A DNA stretch of 64,000 nucleotides from Palleronia aestuarii (GCF_003253995.1 NZ_QKZL01000005.1:1-64000); one strand, 5' to 3'; positions 9,248-17,536 are shown, numbered from the stretch's first letter. Program-made: numbers and translations. Notes: a model not told the origin generated them from the letters alone.

Positions 9248-9659
9248 AGGTCGCATCCGTCAATCTCAGCATGCTGACGAAGCCCGTCTCCTCATCTCGC
9301 TTCTCGCCGTATTCGAGCACACCGCGGACTTCGATACCGACATTGAATGGCACCACCCGAACCATGCGTTTCGTGAAAACGGCGACGATGTCGTCCGGCC
9401 ATTCGGCGGATGTTTCGCAAAACGGACAGACCGCCATCGGCATCTTGGTCAGCACGAAGAAATCCGCCTCGGCCTTGAGTGGCGGGGCCATGAACCCGTC
9501 GACGAGGATGCGTTCGCCAAGGCTGGATTGCGCCAGTTCGGACAAGTCCCCGCTCTTCGCGTAGAGATCGCGAAGACGAATGGACCCGTCCTGTGCCCGC
9601 CCCATGCAAGGCAGCGCAGGTATCGACATCGCCGACAGGATAAAGTTGCGTCGATACAT
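9240..9659 (-). CDS. small exported CPFC-motif protein, DUF3299-like, in ABC cluster
   Basis: The 139-residue protein starts with a short Arg-containing signal-like segment (MYRRNFILSAMSIPALPCMG), and the mature part has GFMAPPLKAEADFF and AVCPFCETSAEWPDD. The pattern of a GFM..P strand followed by a Cys-containing strand recalls DUF3299, a family encoded with FtsX-type ABC genes in zinc-linked clusters (PA4066-like). This resemblance is by eye. AAGGGG at 9666-9671 supports the ATG at 9659. The DUF2796 partner usual in such clusters is not seen here. Confidence 0.6.
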   Translation of the reverse strand: MYRRNFILSAMSIPALPCMGRAQDGSIRLRDLYAKSGDLSELAQSSLGERILVDGFMAPPLKAEADFFVLTKMPMAVCPFCETSAEWPDDIVAVFTKRMVRVVPFNVGIEVRGVLEYGEKRDEETGFVSMLRLTDATYG

Positions 9660-9677
9660 GTTCACCCCTTCGTAGAT

Positions 9678-9709
9678 GGGCGGGGTTCAGCCATGGCAGA
9701 ACCCCGCCC
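9678..9709 (-). terminator. terminator-like hairpin after alkaline phosphatase
   Basis: GGGCGGGGTTC and GAACCCCGCCC form a perfect 11-bp stem around a 10-nt loop. It lies between the alkaline phosphatase stop (9758) and the start of the ABC trio (9659), so the two units may be only partly linked. No T-run follows. Confidence 0.55.
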
Positions 9710-9757
9710 GATGGGAACCGGGACCGGCCCTAGAAGCCGATTCGCGGATACATGGCT

Positions 9758-11326
9758 CTAGTCACCGGCGTTCATGGCGTAGTTCATCACGTGGAAAATC
9801 ACGTTCTGTTCGAGGGTGCCGTTGAAGAGATGCGCCCACGGGCCTTTCGCATACAGAGCAACGTCGGTGCCCGAATGGGTCTCGGACGGCATCGGGATCA
9901 GCGCCTGTTGCAGGTAGTCGATGTCGCTCGCCTCCTCCGGTGTCACATCCGGACGTGAACCCGAGTAGACCGGCTGCGTCTCTCCCTCGGCGGCGCCCAC
10001 ATCCGGCGTCGTTGTCTGTGACGTGTCAGCAGCGGCCGTTTCGTCCTCGATCTGCTCGATCAGGACGGAACCCGCTCCGTTCATGTATCCCGCCACCGTG
10101 TATGGCAGACCGTCCGACGCCACGTTCGGCGTCCCGGTATGCTCGATGCCTGCCGGATCGACCTCCATGCAGAGGCCCGTGATGTCGGAACCTCGGCCGC
10201 AATACCCGTTGAACTGCAATCCATGATCATGGTCCGCGGTTACCACGATCAGCGTGTCGGCATCATCGGTCATCTCGTCGGCCATGGCGATCGCCTCCGC
10301 GAAGGCGCGCCCGTCACGAACCGTCCTGGCAAGGTTGCCGGCGTGATTGGCGTGATCGACGCGTCCGGCCTCGATCATCAGGTAGAAGCCGTCCTCGTTC
10401 CGGGACAGCACCTCGATCGCCGCTGCCGCCATCTCGGCAAGACTTGGTTCGCCCGACCGGTCCGCCTCGTACTGCATGTGGCTCGACTCGAAGAGACCGA
10501 TGACCGGGCCTTCGACGCTTGCGGTGTCGATCGCGTCGAACTCCTCCTGAGTCTGGACGTAGACCCCGGTCTCGCCGGTCATCTCCTCGGCGAGGTTGCG
10601 GCCGTCGCCGCGACTACCGCTCTCGCCCTCTGCGTCGGTCACGTCCGACGGGAGGAAGTGCTGACGGCCACCGCCCATCGCCAGGTCGATCACTCCCGCA
10701 TCGACCTGCGCGGCCATCTGGGCCGCGAGGTCGGTCTGCCCGCAATCTTCCGGAACCAGCGTATCGTCCTCGAAATCGCGGTCGACCGTGCGTCCGTAGA
10801 CCGCGGCCGGCGTGGCGTGGGTCAGGCGGGCGGTCGAGACGATACCGACCGACTTACCGGCCTCGGCGGCGATCTCGGAGAGCAGCGTCACCTCGTCTTC
10901 GGCTCCCGCCGCACAATCTCCCACGCTTATGGCGTCGGTCACGTTGATAACGTCGTTGCGGGCCTTGATCCCAGAATTGAATGTCGCCGCGGTCGGCGCG
11001 CTATCGGGCGTCTGGCCGTTGGTGGTGTAGGTCTTGATCAATGCGAGGTTCGGAAATGCCTCGTGCGGCTGTACGTAATCGTCGCCGAGGCCACCCTCCT
11101 GCTGGCCGCTGAAGATCCGGGTCGCGTAGTTCGACGCCACGCCGTTTCCATCGGCGACGAGCAGGATCACGTTCTTCGCGCGGTTGGTGTTCTCTTCCTG
11201 CGAAAGCAGAGCCTCCAGCGTGGTCTGCGCGTCGACGAACCATTGGTTCGACGCCTGGGGCAAATCCTGGGCCAGGGCCCCGCCCGCCGTGAGGGCCATG
11301 ATGGAAAATGAAAGTCCGAGCTTCAT
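9758..11326 (-). CDS. PhoA-family alkaline phosphatase
   Basis: The 522-residue periplasmic enzyme hydrolyses phosphomonoesters using two Zn2+ and one Mg2+. It has a signal peptide (residues 1-19, ending ALA), the metal-binding VADGNG early motif, the nucleophile Ser in PDSAPTA, ESSHMQYE, an EAGRVDHANHAGN segment and TADHDHG, all placed as in PhoA-family enzymes. Close to the C-terminus SETHSGTDV supplies the last Zn-binding His. An acidic, Thr-rich insertion (about residues 410-450) precedes it. The start MKLGLSFS is preferred because of the AGGAGGAATG context. The neighbouring metal-type ABC genes may supply its cofactor, which is only an inference. Confidence 0.92.
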   Translation of the reverse strand: MKLGLSFSIMALTAGGALAQDLPQASNQWFVDAQTTLEALLSQEENTNRAKNVILLVADGNGVASNYATRIFSGQQEGGLGDDYVQPHEAFPNLALIKTYTTNGQTPDSAPTAATFNSGIKARNDVINVTDAISVGDCAAGAEDEVTLLSEIAAEAGKSVGIVSTARLTHATPAAVYGRTVDRDFEDDTLVPEDCGQTDLAAQMAAQVDAGVIDLAMGGGRQHFLPSDVTDAEGESGSRGDGRNLAEEMTGETGVYVQTQEEFDAIDTASVEGPVIGLFESSHMQYEADRSGEPSLAEMAAAAIEVLSRNEDGFYLMIEAGRVDHANHAGNLARTVRDGRAFAEAIAMADEMTDDADTLIVVTADHDHGLQFNGYCGRGSDITGLCMEVDPAGIEHTGTPNVASDGLPYTVAGYMNGAGSVLIEQIEDETAAADTSQTTTPDVGAAEGETQPVYSGSRPDVTPEEASDIDYLQQALIPMPSETHSGTDVALYAKGPWAHLFNGTLEQNVIFHVMNYAMNAGD

Positions 11327-11492
11327 CGCATTCCTCCTCTTGCCCCGTCGTGAACACGGTCCCTCACCGCTTCCGTGACGGTTGCACACCCACTCTATCC
11401 ATCAATCGGCGCGTGGCAATTGATCCTGCGGAAGGCCCCCCGTTGCAAAAGTCGCTGGATGACCGAGGCCCCCATTCTCCCGACCGGGCGAC

Positions 11493-11670
11493 TCAGACGG
11501 CGTCTTTGAAGGGTATGCGGAGTGCGGTACGTCCGTTCGGCACAGGGACAGGAACCTGAAACCGTGCGACCTGACGGTCGATATGACGAGTTGCGATGCG
11601 TCGACCCAAGACCAAGGCGCAGGGCGTCTTTGCTTCGGCACGCTTTCGGCGGCGATAACCCCTCCATCAT
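11493..11670 (-). pseudogene. 3' fragment of an IS5-family transposase
   Basis: In one minus frame this segment reads WRGYRRRKRAEAKTPC, then RRIATRHIDRQVARFQV, then a C-terminal GRTALRIPF, ending in TGA at 11495-11493. This matches the C-terminus of the same IS5 subgroup as the remnant at 6450-7212. An in-frame stop lies immediately upstream, and the rest of the transposase is absent. Confidence 0.7.
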
Positions 11671-12055
11671 AGCCAGACAGTCCGTACGAAGTTGCGTGCT
11701 GCGCGGAGGGTTTCGTTTCGTGCGATTGCACCGGCTTTATCGGGCACCCAAGGCTCGACGTTAACGAGAGGCGCAGTAGGCGATGTTTGGGTCGGGTGCC
11801 GGTAAGCTAAAAAGGCGGCTGCCAAGCGGCAATTGGAGGTACCTACGTCTTAAAGGCTGGCTAGTTCCTGATCGGTAGCGAGAGAGGTTGGTCTACTTAC
11901 GGATCCCGACGACCATGCTCGATTTACGAAATGAATACCTTTCGGAATTCGTACGACAGGGCCATCCAACAATTAAAGTTCGTCGTTAAATTTAGGGAAA
12001 CCATGATCCGGTACATCAACGCCTGTTCGAGGGTGAACTGATCAAGGATGGATCG
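11671..12055. other. 385-bp intergenic region before the RTX gene
   Basis: No gene is recognised here. The stretch is less GC-rich than its neighbours and probably carries the promoter of the RTX gene. AAGGA at 12044-12048 is the RTX ribosome-binding site. Confidence 0.4.
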
Positions 12056-12772
12056 ATGAAGGTTGGAATTGGCAAGGGCCGCGGGAAAGCTGAAAAGGCA
12101 CATGACGACGATGACCACGACCTGACGGACGGGCATGGATCGGGGCATGATCGTGATGGAAAGTCCGGGCTGGGTCTTGGACATGACCGGGAAGACAAGA
12201 ACGGTCGGGCACTCGGTCACCGGGACCACGATGACGAGGCCGACCATTCCGACGACATCGATATCCAGGAGGACGTGACATCCAACATCGATGCCGGGGC
12301 CATGCTGGAGGAGCTTTGCAACGCCGATTCCATCCTGTTCGTCGGAGACTCCTCGGATGAGACGATCGCCGGTAAATGCAATAACGACGAGCTTTACGGC
12401 GGCCGCGGCAGCGACACGATCTCCGGTGGCAAAGGTAACGATTACCTTTCCGGAAACTGGGGCGACGACATCCTGATCGGAGGTGAAGGAGCCGATACGT
12501 TCTCGTTCGACGGAGATTTCGATCGCGATACGGTCACCGATTTTTCTCTCTCGGATGGTGATCGTCTCGACTTCATATTCTACGAGCAGCATCAATCGGA
12601 TTGGACGGCGCAGATGCTGGTCGATCTTTTCGTTCAATCGGGCGATGACGCAATTCTTGAATTGCCTTCCTCGGACGATGTTGTGGTTCTCGCGAATACC
12701 GATGTCAGTTCGCTTTCAGTGGATATCGTTTCCGTAACCCACCTCTATGTCCAGGACGAATTCCTGACCTGA
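12056..12772 (+). CDS. small RTX (hemolysin-type calcium-binding repeat) protein
   Basis: The 238-residue, strongly acidic protein has no Sec signal. Residues 15-75 are a low-complexity His/Asp/Gly-rich stretch. Residues 97-150 hold about five Ca2+-binding nonapeptides of the GGxGxDxux type (for example GGRGSDTIS, GGKGNDYLS, GGEGADTFS). The C-terminal part has a DxVTDF motif often seen after RTX repeats. Such proteins are usually exported by type I secretion, but no secretion ABC/MFP/TolC genes are nearby apart from a distant HlyD-like protein at 16270. It could be a surface or matrix protein. AAGGA seven bases upstream supports the start. Confidence 0.85.
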   Translation: MKVGIGKGRGKAEKAHDDDDHDLTDGHGSGHDRDGKSGLGLGHDREDKNGRALGHRDHDDEADHSDDIDIQEDVTSNIDAGAMLEELCNADSILFVGDSSDETIAGKCNNDELYGGRGSDTISGGKGNDYLSGNWGDDILIGGEGADTFSFDGDFDRDTVTDFSLSDGDRLDFIFYEQHQSDWTAQMLVDLFVQSGDDAILELPSSDDVVVLANTDVSSLSVDIVSVTHLYVQDEFLT

Positions 12773-12781
12773 ACGGTCATT

Positions 12782-12813
12782 GGATCGGTCGGGGATATTT
12801 CCCCGGCCGATCC
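12782..12813. terminator. bidirectional terminator-like hairpin
   Basis: A 14-bp stem (GGATCGGTCGGGGA / TCCCCGGCCGATCC, one G-U pair) with a TATT loop lies between the convergent RTX and HPt genes, 10 bp after the RTX stop and 12 bp from the HPt stop. It fits a shared terminator, although neither side has a strong T-run. Confidence 0.7.
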
Positions 12814-12824
12814 ACGATAAAATG

Positions 12825-13166
12825 CTACGAGAAACGTGCAAATAGCGACGATTGCTCCGGTGAAACCTCGGCAATTCGCCTTTGCAATTCCAGATGTCGG
12901 GAATGGATCGCGTCGAGATCGGTTTCCGACGGTGGGCGATCCGCGCAGGAACGCAGACGCTCCTCGATATCCCCACAAAGCTCGCTGATCCTGTGGAAAC
13001 CGATGGATCCGCTGCTCCCCTTGAGCTTGTGCATCCTGCCGATGAGGTCGCGGTGCCCGTTGGCAAGATCGGGCCCTGCCCCGAGCATCGCTTCTTCGAT
13101 CGCCGCCGCCTCGTTCTTCAGCGTCGTACAATGCCGGGTCACCAAGGCTAAAATCTTCTCGCGCAT
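12825..13166 (-). CDS. HPt (histidine phosphotransfer) domain protein
   Basis: The 113-residue helical protein carries the HPt phosphorylation motif HKLKGSSGSIGF, whose His is the expected phosphoryl acceptor, followed by the second helix pair with LCGDIEERL. Stand-alone HPt proteins relay phosphoryl groups between hybrid kinases and response regulators. It is divergent from a receiver-domain protein at 13320, a likely partner. The ATG at 13166 is chosen for its GAGG Shine-Dalgarno; an ATG at 13184 would add six residues. No histidine kinase is encoded in the window. Confidence 0.85.
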   Translation of the reverse strand: MREKILALVTRHCTTLKNEAAAIEEAMLGAGPDLANGHRDLIGRMHKLKGSSGSIGFHRISELCGDIEERLRSCADRPPSETDLDAIHSRHLELQRRIAEVSPEQSSLFARFS

Positions 13167-13319
13167 GAGAGCCTCGCGACGCATCTTTCGGGGAGATCAT
13201 AAGTGAGAATGGCGAAGCGTGGGTTAACGGAAGTTTTCTGATTTTAGCGAATTTGGAAAGATGTTGTTAACCATGCTCAGCCATTCAGGAGCCGTAAGTC
13301 ACGATGCCCGGACATTGTC

Positions 13320-15017
13320 ATGGATACCACGAGCGGGGCAACTTTTGATCTGAAGCGGGTTCTCCTCGTCGAGGACAGTTCGGTGACCAAGGACCTGGTC
13401 GAGTTGGTCCTCTCCCATGCCGGACATACGGTTACGAGCGTGGAGACTGGACAGGCGGCGCTCGATGCACTGTTCGCCGAGCACTTCGACGTGGTCCTGA
13501 CGGATTTCCACCTTCCCGACTTTACCGGGCTCGAGGTTGTGCGGCGGTTCCTCAGCGAGCGGGGAGAGCGCGAACGCCCCCTCTTCGTCGCCATAACGGG
13601 CGATACGCGAGGATTGCTGAGCGACGCCGAGAATTGCGAGCTTTTCGACCGGGTGGTGCCGAAACCACTGGACGTGGATCTGGTCTGCGATCTGGTCCTG
13701 GAGCCGGTTCTGCCCGTGTCCAAACGTGCGAGGCCGGGGACCAAACGGTCCGCCAGCACGACCGACGGGCTGGGTCTGGCGGTTCTCGAATGGCCCATAG
13801 GCATCGGGCCGGCACCGGTACCCGGCTTGCCGGGCATAGACGCGATCCTCATCCGGGAGGCGCGCGACCTGCAAATCCTGTGGGGGATCAACGGCGCCAA
13901 CCTGCTCCCGGTCCTCGACGAGACCGGCACGCTCGGGGCATCCGCCGACGTCGACGTCTCGACTCTGTCCATCACGCGCACCGACGAGGTCCGCAAGGTC
14001 GTCGAACGGTTTCACGAGCGGCGCGCCGACCTGCATCCCGACCTCGCCCGGTCCGAGGATCCGGCAGATCGGCTGCTGGCGCGGATCGAGATCACGGGCG
14101 CTACGCTTTCGGCGCGGATGTCGCATCGCCACGACGGTCTCGTCGCCTGGAACACCATCTGCGATCCCGGCGGAATCCCCGCCCTGCTGACGAAGCTCGA
14201 GAAAGAAGGCCTCGTTCGGACGACGTTCTTCGAGCGGATTCACGTCTGCCCGTCATGCCGATCCGCCTGTCTCATCGTGCGGGAGGAATGTCCGACCTGC
14301 GCCTCCTCCCAATTGACCGACGAAAGCTATCTGCATCATTTCCGCTGCGCGACACAGGCGCCCGAAAGTGCGTTCGTGCAGGGCGACGATCTCGTCTGTC
14401 CCAAGTGCCGTCGGACTTTGCGACATTTCGGCAGGGACTACGATCGGCCCGGGATAATGACGCGCTGCGAGAGCTGCGAAGCGACCACGGTCGAACCGCA
14501 GGTGGCGTTCGTCTGCAGTCGCTGCACCACCCGGACGCCTGCGGAGGCGGTCCCGACCCACGATGTCATGTCGGCTTCCCTGACCGATACGGGACGTGCC
14601 TACCTACGCAGCGGGACGGCGTTCCTCGGGCCCGCGCGCCGGACGTTGCGTTTTGGAGATTTTCCGCTCGAACTCGTGATCGCGCTGAACCGGGCGGCTG
14701 CGGAATACAACGAGAGCCGCCAACCGTTCACGCTCGCGTCCATCCACTACGACGGTCTCGATGCGATACGTCAACAGCACGGAGCGCTCCGCGCGCGGGA
14801 TTCGCGTCGGCTCTGGCTCGAGGCGTTGCAGCAGACGATGAGCGATCGGGTCGTCGTCGCGCGGGGAACGGCGTCGGATTTCGTCCTTCTGGCCGGCTCC
14901 CAACTGGAAGAAGCCCGCGGGCAGATCGATGCGGCGCGGTCGGAAGCCGACAGAACTGTCCGGGACGACCTTCAGGCGACCCTCCGCCTCTTCGGACCGG
15001 AAGACATCGCGCGATGA
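13320..15017 (+). CDS. receiver - zinc-ribbon (TackOD1-like) - degenerate GGDEF signalling protein
   Basis: The 565-residue protein begins with a canonical receiver domain (residues 12-128): acidic pair E18-D19, phospho-acceptor D62 in LTDFH, T93 and K115 in PKPL. After a middle region comes a Cys-rich block with five CxxC pairs at 310/313, 324/327, 360/363, 383/386 and 399/402. It resembles the TackOD1 output domain, judged by eye. Residues 448-545 look like a GGDEF domain (SIHYDGLDAI, then VVARGTASDFVLL), but the signature is GTASDF, so cyclase activity is unlikely. Its stop overlaps the start of the glycosyltransferase gene. It probably links phosphorelay input to polysaccharide synthesis; this is inference. 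Confidence 0.8.
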   Translation: MDTTSGATFDLKRVLLVEDSSVTKDLVELVLSHAGHTVTSVETGQAALDALFAEHFDVVLTDFHLPDFTGLEVVRRFLSERGERERPLFVAITGDTRGLLSDAENCELFDRVVPKPLDVDLVCDLVLEPVLPVSKRARPGTKRSASTTDGLGLAVLEWPIGIGPAPVPGLPGIDAILIREARDLQILWGINGANLLPVLDETGTLGASADVDVSTLSITRTDEVRKVVERFHERRADLHPDLARSEDPADRLLARIEITGATLSARMSHRHDGLVAWNTICDPGGIPALLTKLEKEGLVRTTFFERIHVCPSCRSACLIVREECPTCASSQLTDESYLHHFRCATQAPESAFVQGDDLVCPKCRRTLRHFGRDYDRPGIMTRCESCEATTVEPQVAFVCSRCTTRTPAEAVPTHDVMSASLTDTGRAYLRSGTAFLGPARRTLRFGDFPLELVIALNRAAAEYNESRQPFTLASIHYDGLDAIRQQHGALRARDSRRLWLEALQQTMSDRVVVARGTASDFVLLAGSQLEEARGQIDAARSEADRTVRDDLQATLRLFGPEDIAR

Positions 15018-16273
15018 TCGAAGCTTACGATTATATCCGGGCCCAGACCTTCGACAGCTTGCTCGCGCTCTTCTGGTTCGTCGCGGTGTTCGAGATCCCG
15101 CGTTACTTCCTGCTTTTCGCGCTGACCGCGTTCCTGCCCATGCGACGTCATATCTCGCAGCCCGATGGGCGTGAGAGGATGGTGAGCGCCGTCGTGGTCG
15201 GGCATTCCGAGGGCACGAAGGTGGAGAAATGCGTGCGTGCCCTCCACGAGCAGAGCCGGCGGCCCGACGAGATCGTCGTCCTGAGCGACGGCTCGACTGA
15301 CGGGATGGCAAAGCGCGTGGGCGCGCTCTCGCGGCAAGGACTGATCGATGCAGCGCATGCAACCGAACTACGCTCGGGCAAGGCCGCGGGACTGAACCTC
15401 GGCGCTCGCATCGCCAAGGGCGAGATCATCATCTTCGTGGATTGCGATTGCACGTTCGACAGGCATGCCGTGCGCAATATCCTGTACCATTTTGCCGACC
15501 CCGATGTCGGCGCGGTTGCGGGCTCGGTGCTCGTGCGCAACGAGACTGCGAGCCTTCTGTCCGCGTTCCAGGCGATCGAGTACCTCATCACGATCTCGCT
15601 CGGAAAGCAGGCCATGGACCGGCTCGGTCTCGTATCCTGCATATCGGGTGCATTCGGGGCCTACAGGCGGACGGCTTACGAACAGATCGGCGGCTACGAC
15701 GCGGAAGGCGGAGAGGATCTGGATCTGACGCTCAGCATGCGCTCCGCGGGCTGGTCGGTCAGGTTCGCGGATGACGCGGTCTGCTATACCGACGTTCCGG
15801 TAAAGCGCGCGGCGCTCGTTCGCCAGCGGGGCAGATGGGAACGTGATGCGATAAGGCTCAGATACCGCAAGCACGGGCATCTCATGAACCCGTTCTCGCC
15901 GCGCTTTTCGTGGCGGGAGTGGATCCACGAGATGGAGTTCCTTGTTTTTAACGTCCTCGCGGCGATCGCACTTCCGTTCTATGTGGCTTGGCTGCTGGCG
16001 ATGTATGGCAGCTTCGGGATCTCGATCCTGGCCGGCGCGCAGCTGGTACTGATCTGCATGGACATGGCCGTCTTCCTGATGGCCGTCTCGGTCACACCGC
16101 TCGTCCGTCCACTTCCACTCGTCCCCTACGTCCCGGGTTTCAGCCTCTATTACGGGTTGTTCATGCGGTGGGTCCGTCTTGCCGCCTACGCGCAGGAATG
16201 GATCTTCCGCGCGTCCAGGAACGACGAGTTCGTCCCCAGGAAAGTTCAGCGCGCGAGGGCTGAGGTATCATGA
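15014..16273 (+). CDS. processive GT2-family glycosyltransferase, membrane-bound
   Basis: The 419-residue inner-membrane enzyme has an N-terminal helix (about 15-42), a GT2 domain and C-terminal helices (about 308-400). The motifs of processive synthases are complete: D92 in LSDGS, DCD at 143-145, GGEDLD at 232-237 and QRGRW at 271-275. This is the cellulose synthase/hyaluronan synthase/Alg8/IcaA group, which polymerises nucleotide sugars and extrudes the chain. The product cannot be read from sequence. ATGA-type overlaps on both sides (15014-15017 and 16270-16273) tie it to the regulator and the membrane-fusion-like protein. There is no PilZ domain. Confidence 0.9.
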   Translation: MIEAYDYIRAQTFDSLLALFWFVAVFEIPRYFLLFALTAFLPMRRHISQPDGRERMVSAVVVGHSEGTKVEKCVRALHEQSRRPDEIVVLSDGSTDGMAKRVGALSRQGLIDAAHATELRSGKAAGLNLGARIAKGEIIIFVDCDCTFDRHAVRNILYHFADPDVGAVAGSVLVRNETASLLSAFQAIEYLITISLGKQAMDRLGLVSCISGAFGAYRRTAYEQIGGYDAEGGEDLDLTLSMRSAGWSVRFADDAVCYTDVPVKRAALVRQRGRWERDAIRLRYRKHGHLMNPFSPRFSWREWIHEMEFLVFNVLAAIALPFYVAWLLAMYGSFGISILAGAQLVLICMDMAVFLMAVSVTPLVRPLPLVPYVPGFSLYYGLFMRWVRLAAYAQEWIFRASRNDEFVPRKVQRARAEVS

Positions 16274-17331
16274 AACGCCTGAAGAAACGGATCCGGTCCG
16301 ATACGCATGTTTCGGAGGCGCGCCGGCCCCGTCCGAGAACCTGGGATCGCAACGTCTATCTCGCTCTCCTCGTCTTATTCTTCGCGGCTCTCGGAAACTA
16401 CGTGGCCGGCGACCGGCTTTTCCTGCGTGCGGATGGGCTCGTGCTCCAGGATCGTACCGTGATCGGGGCGACGGCCCTGGTGCAGGTCACCAAGGTCGCC
16501 GTCCGGCCGGGGCAAGTGGTCGAGGAAGGCGACATGCTCTTGCGCGCGGAATCGCTGGAGACGCTCGGACGCCTTGCGGATCTGTCGATGCGGGAAGCCG
16601 AGCTGGCCGAGAGAGAAGCGCGATTGCAATCGGAGTTGACCGTCGCCCGCGAACTCGAACCGCGCGCCGAACAACGGCTCACGGAGCTTACGGAGCGCGA
16701 GGAGACCCTCGAACGTCTGGAAACGTCGCGGCTGGTCACCTCCGCCCGACGCGAGACGCTGTCGGACACGCGTTACGACGCCGACATTCGGTCGGCCACG
16801 CTGAGTGCGCAGATCGAGGGCCTGTCGGGCGAGATCACGGCGCTGACGGATCGCCGTCAACAGGCCCGGGAGGCGATACAGGAACTCAAGACCCGGTATC
16901 GCAACGGCCTCCATACCGCCGCGACGTCCGGAACAATCGGTGATACCGTTCCGGCCCCTGGCGAGGTCCTCAATCCCGGTGAACCCATCCTGACGCTCTA
17001 CTGGGGGGAACCTTATGTCCTGGCCTACCTGCCGCAACACTACCTGTTCGACGTCGCGGCGGGCGAGGACGTGATCGTCACATCAGGAAATCTTACGCGA
17101 AACGGCCGGATCGATGCGATCCTGCCCATGTCGACTGCCATTCCGGACGAGTTCCGCAACGCGTTCCGGCTCCGCGAAACCCGCCAGCTGGCGCGTATCT
17201 CCCTCGCGCCGGGACCCAATCTGCCGACGATGGCAAGCGTGCGGATCACGCGGGAATGGAAGCTCCCGGAACGTCTCGCCAACGTGATGGAGAATGTCGG
17301 CGCAACGTTCCGGCTATCCCAGTCGCAATAG
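16270..17331 (+). CDS. HlyD/Alg44-like membrane-fusion protein
   Basis: The 353-residue protein has a cytoplasmic, Arg-rich N-terminus, one transmembrane helix at about 28-48, a first half biotinyl-lipoyl-like motif around 60-95 (VRPGQVVEEGDMLL), a long charged coiled coil (about 96-215), the second lipoyl half near 219-250 and a beta-barrel-like C-terminus. This is the HlyD/EmrA/Alg44 periplasmic adaptor architecture. Unlike Alg44 it has no N-terminal PilZ domain. Following a processive glycosyltransferase, it most likely helps the polymer cross the periplasm. Confidence 0.85.
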   Translation: MKRLKKRIRSDTHVSEARRPRPRTWDRNVYLALLVLFFAALGNYVAGDRLFLRADGLVLQDRTVIGATALVQVTKVAVRPGQVVEEGDMLLRAESLETLGRLADLSMREAELAEREARLQSELTVARELEPRAEQRLTELTEREETLERLETSRLVTSARRETLSDTRYDADIRSATLSAQIEGLSGEITALTDRRQQAREAIQELKTRYRNGLHTAATSGTIGDTVPAPGEVLNPGEPILTLYWGEPYVLAYLPQHYLFDVAAGEDVIVTSGNLTRNGRIDAILPMSTAIPDEFRNAFRLRETRQLARISLAPGPNLPTMASVRITREWKLPERLANVMENVGATFRLSQSQ

Positions 17332-17411
17332 GGTTGGATCAGACGGCCCTCTGCGATTCGGGCCATGAGCATATGGTCGATTACACGTAGCATCGATCTC
17401 GGAACGCACAG

Positions 17412-17536
17412 CTAGTCGATGACGGTCGCATTGAGGGCGTTATCGGAGCGAAAAATCTTGGGGCGGCGGTTGAAGCTGGCCGCCATACGGCGCCACTTCT
17501 ACAGCCCGTCGAACATGATCTCGATACGGTTCCGGC
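17412..17536 (-). pseudogene. C-terminal fragment of an IS5-family transposase
   Basis: The minus strand reads GRNRIEIMFDGL, a stop, then KWRRMAASFNRRPK...FRSDNALNATVID and TAG at 17414-17412. It matches the typical IS5/IS427 C-terminus (RNRIEIMFGRLKDWRRVATRYDR), so this is a short decayed remnant with an internal stop. The sequence from 17537 to 17932 holds no recognisable gene; an open minus-strand frame there has no family resemblance. Confidence 0.7.

Noticed and set aside
11924-12637. Minus-strand open frame opposite the RTX gene
   Set aside because: It lacks any family motif, whereas the plus strand has textbook RTX nonapeptides and a ribosome-binding site.
13223-13280. Two GTTAAC sites between HPt and receiver genes as a CtrA-type control site
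   Set aside because: The spacing does not match TTAA-N7-TTAA, so there is no support beyond chance.
13634-15013. Open plus-strand frame leading into the glycosyltransferase, suggesting a much longer protein
   Set aside because: It overlaps the receiver/zinc-ribbon gene in another frame and is low-complexity Arg-rich. The true start is the coupled ATG at 15014.
12056-17331. RTX protein plus the HlyD-like protein as a type I secretion system
   Set aside because: There is no secretion ABC transporter or TolC gene, and the HlyD-like protein is coupled to a glycosyltransferase, so the Alg44-like interpretation is preferred.
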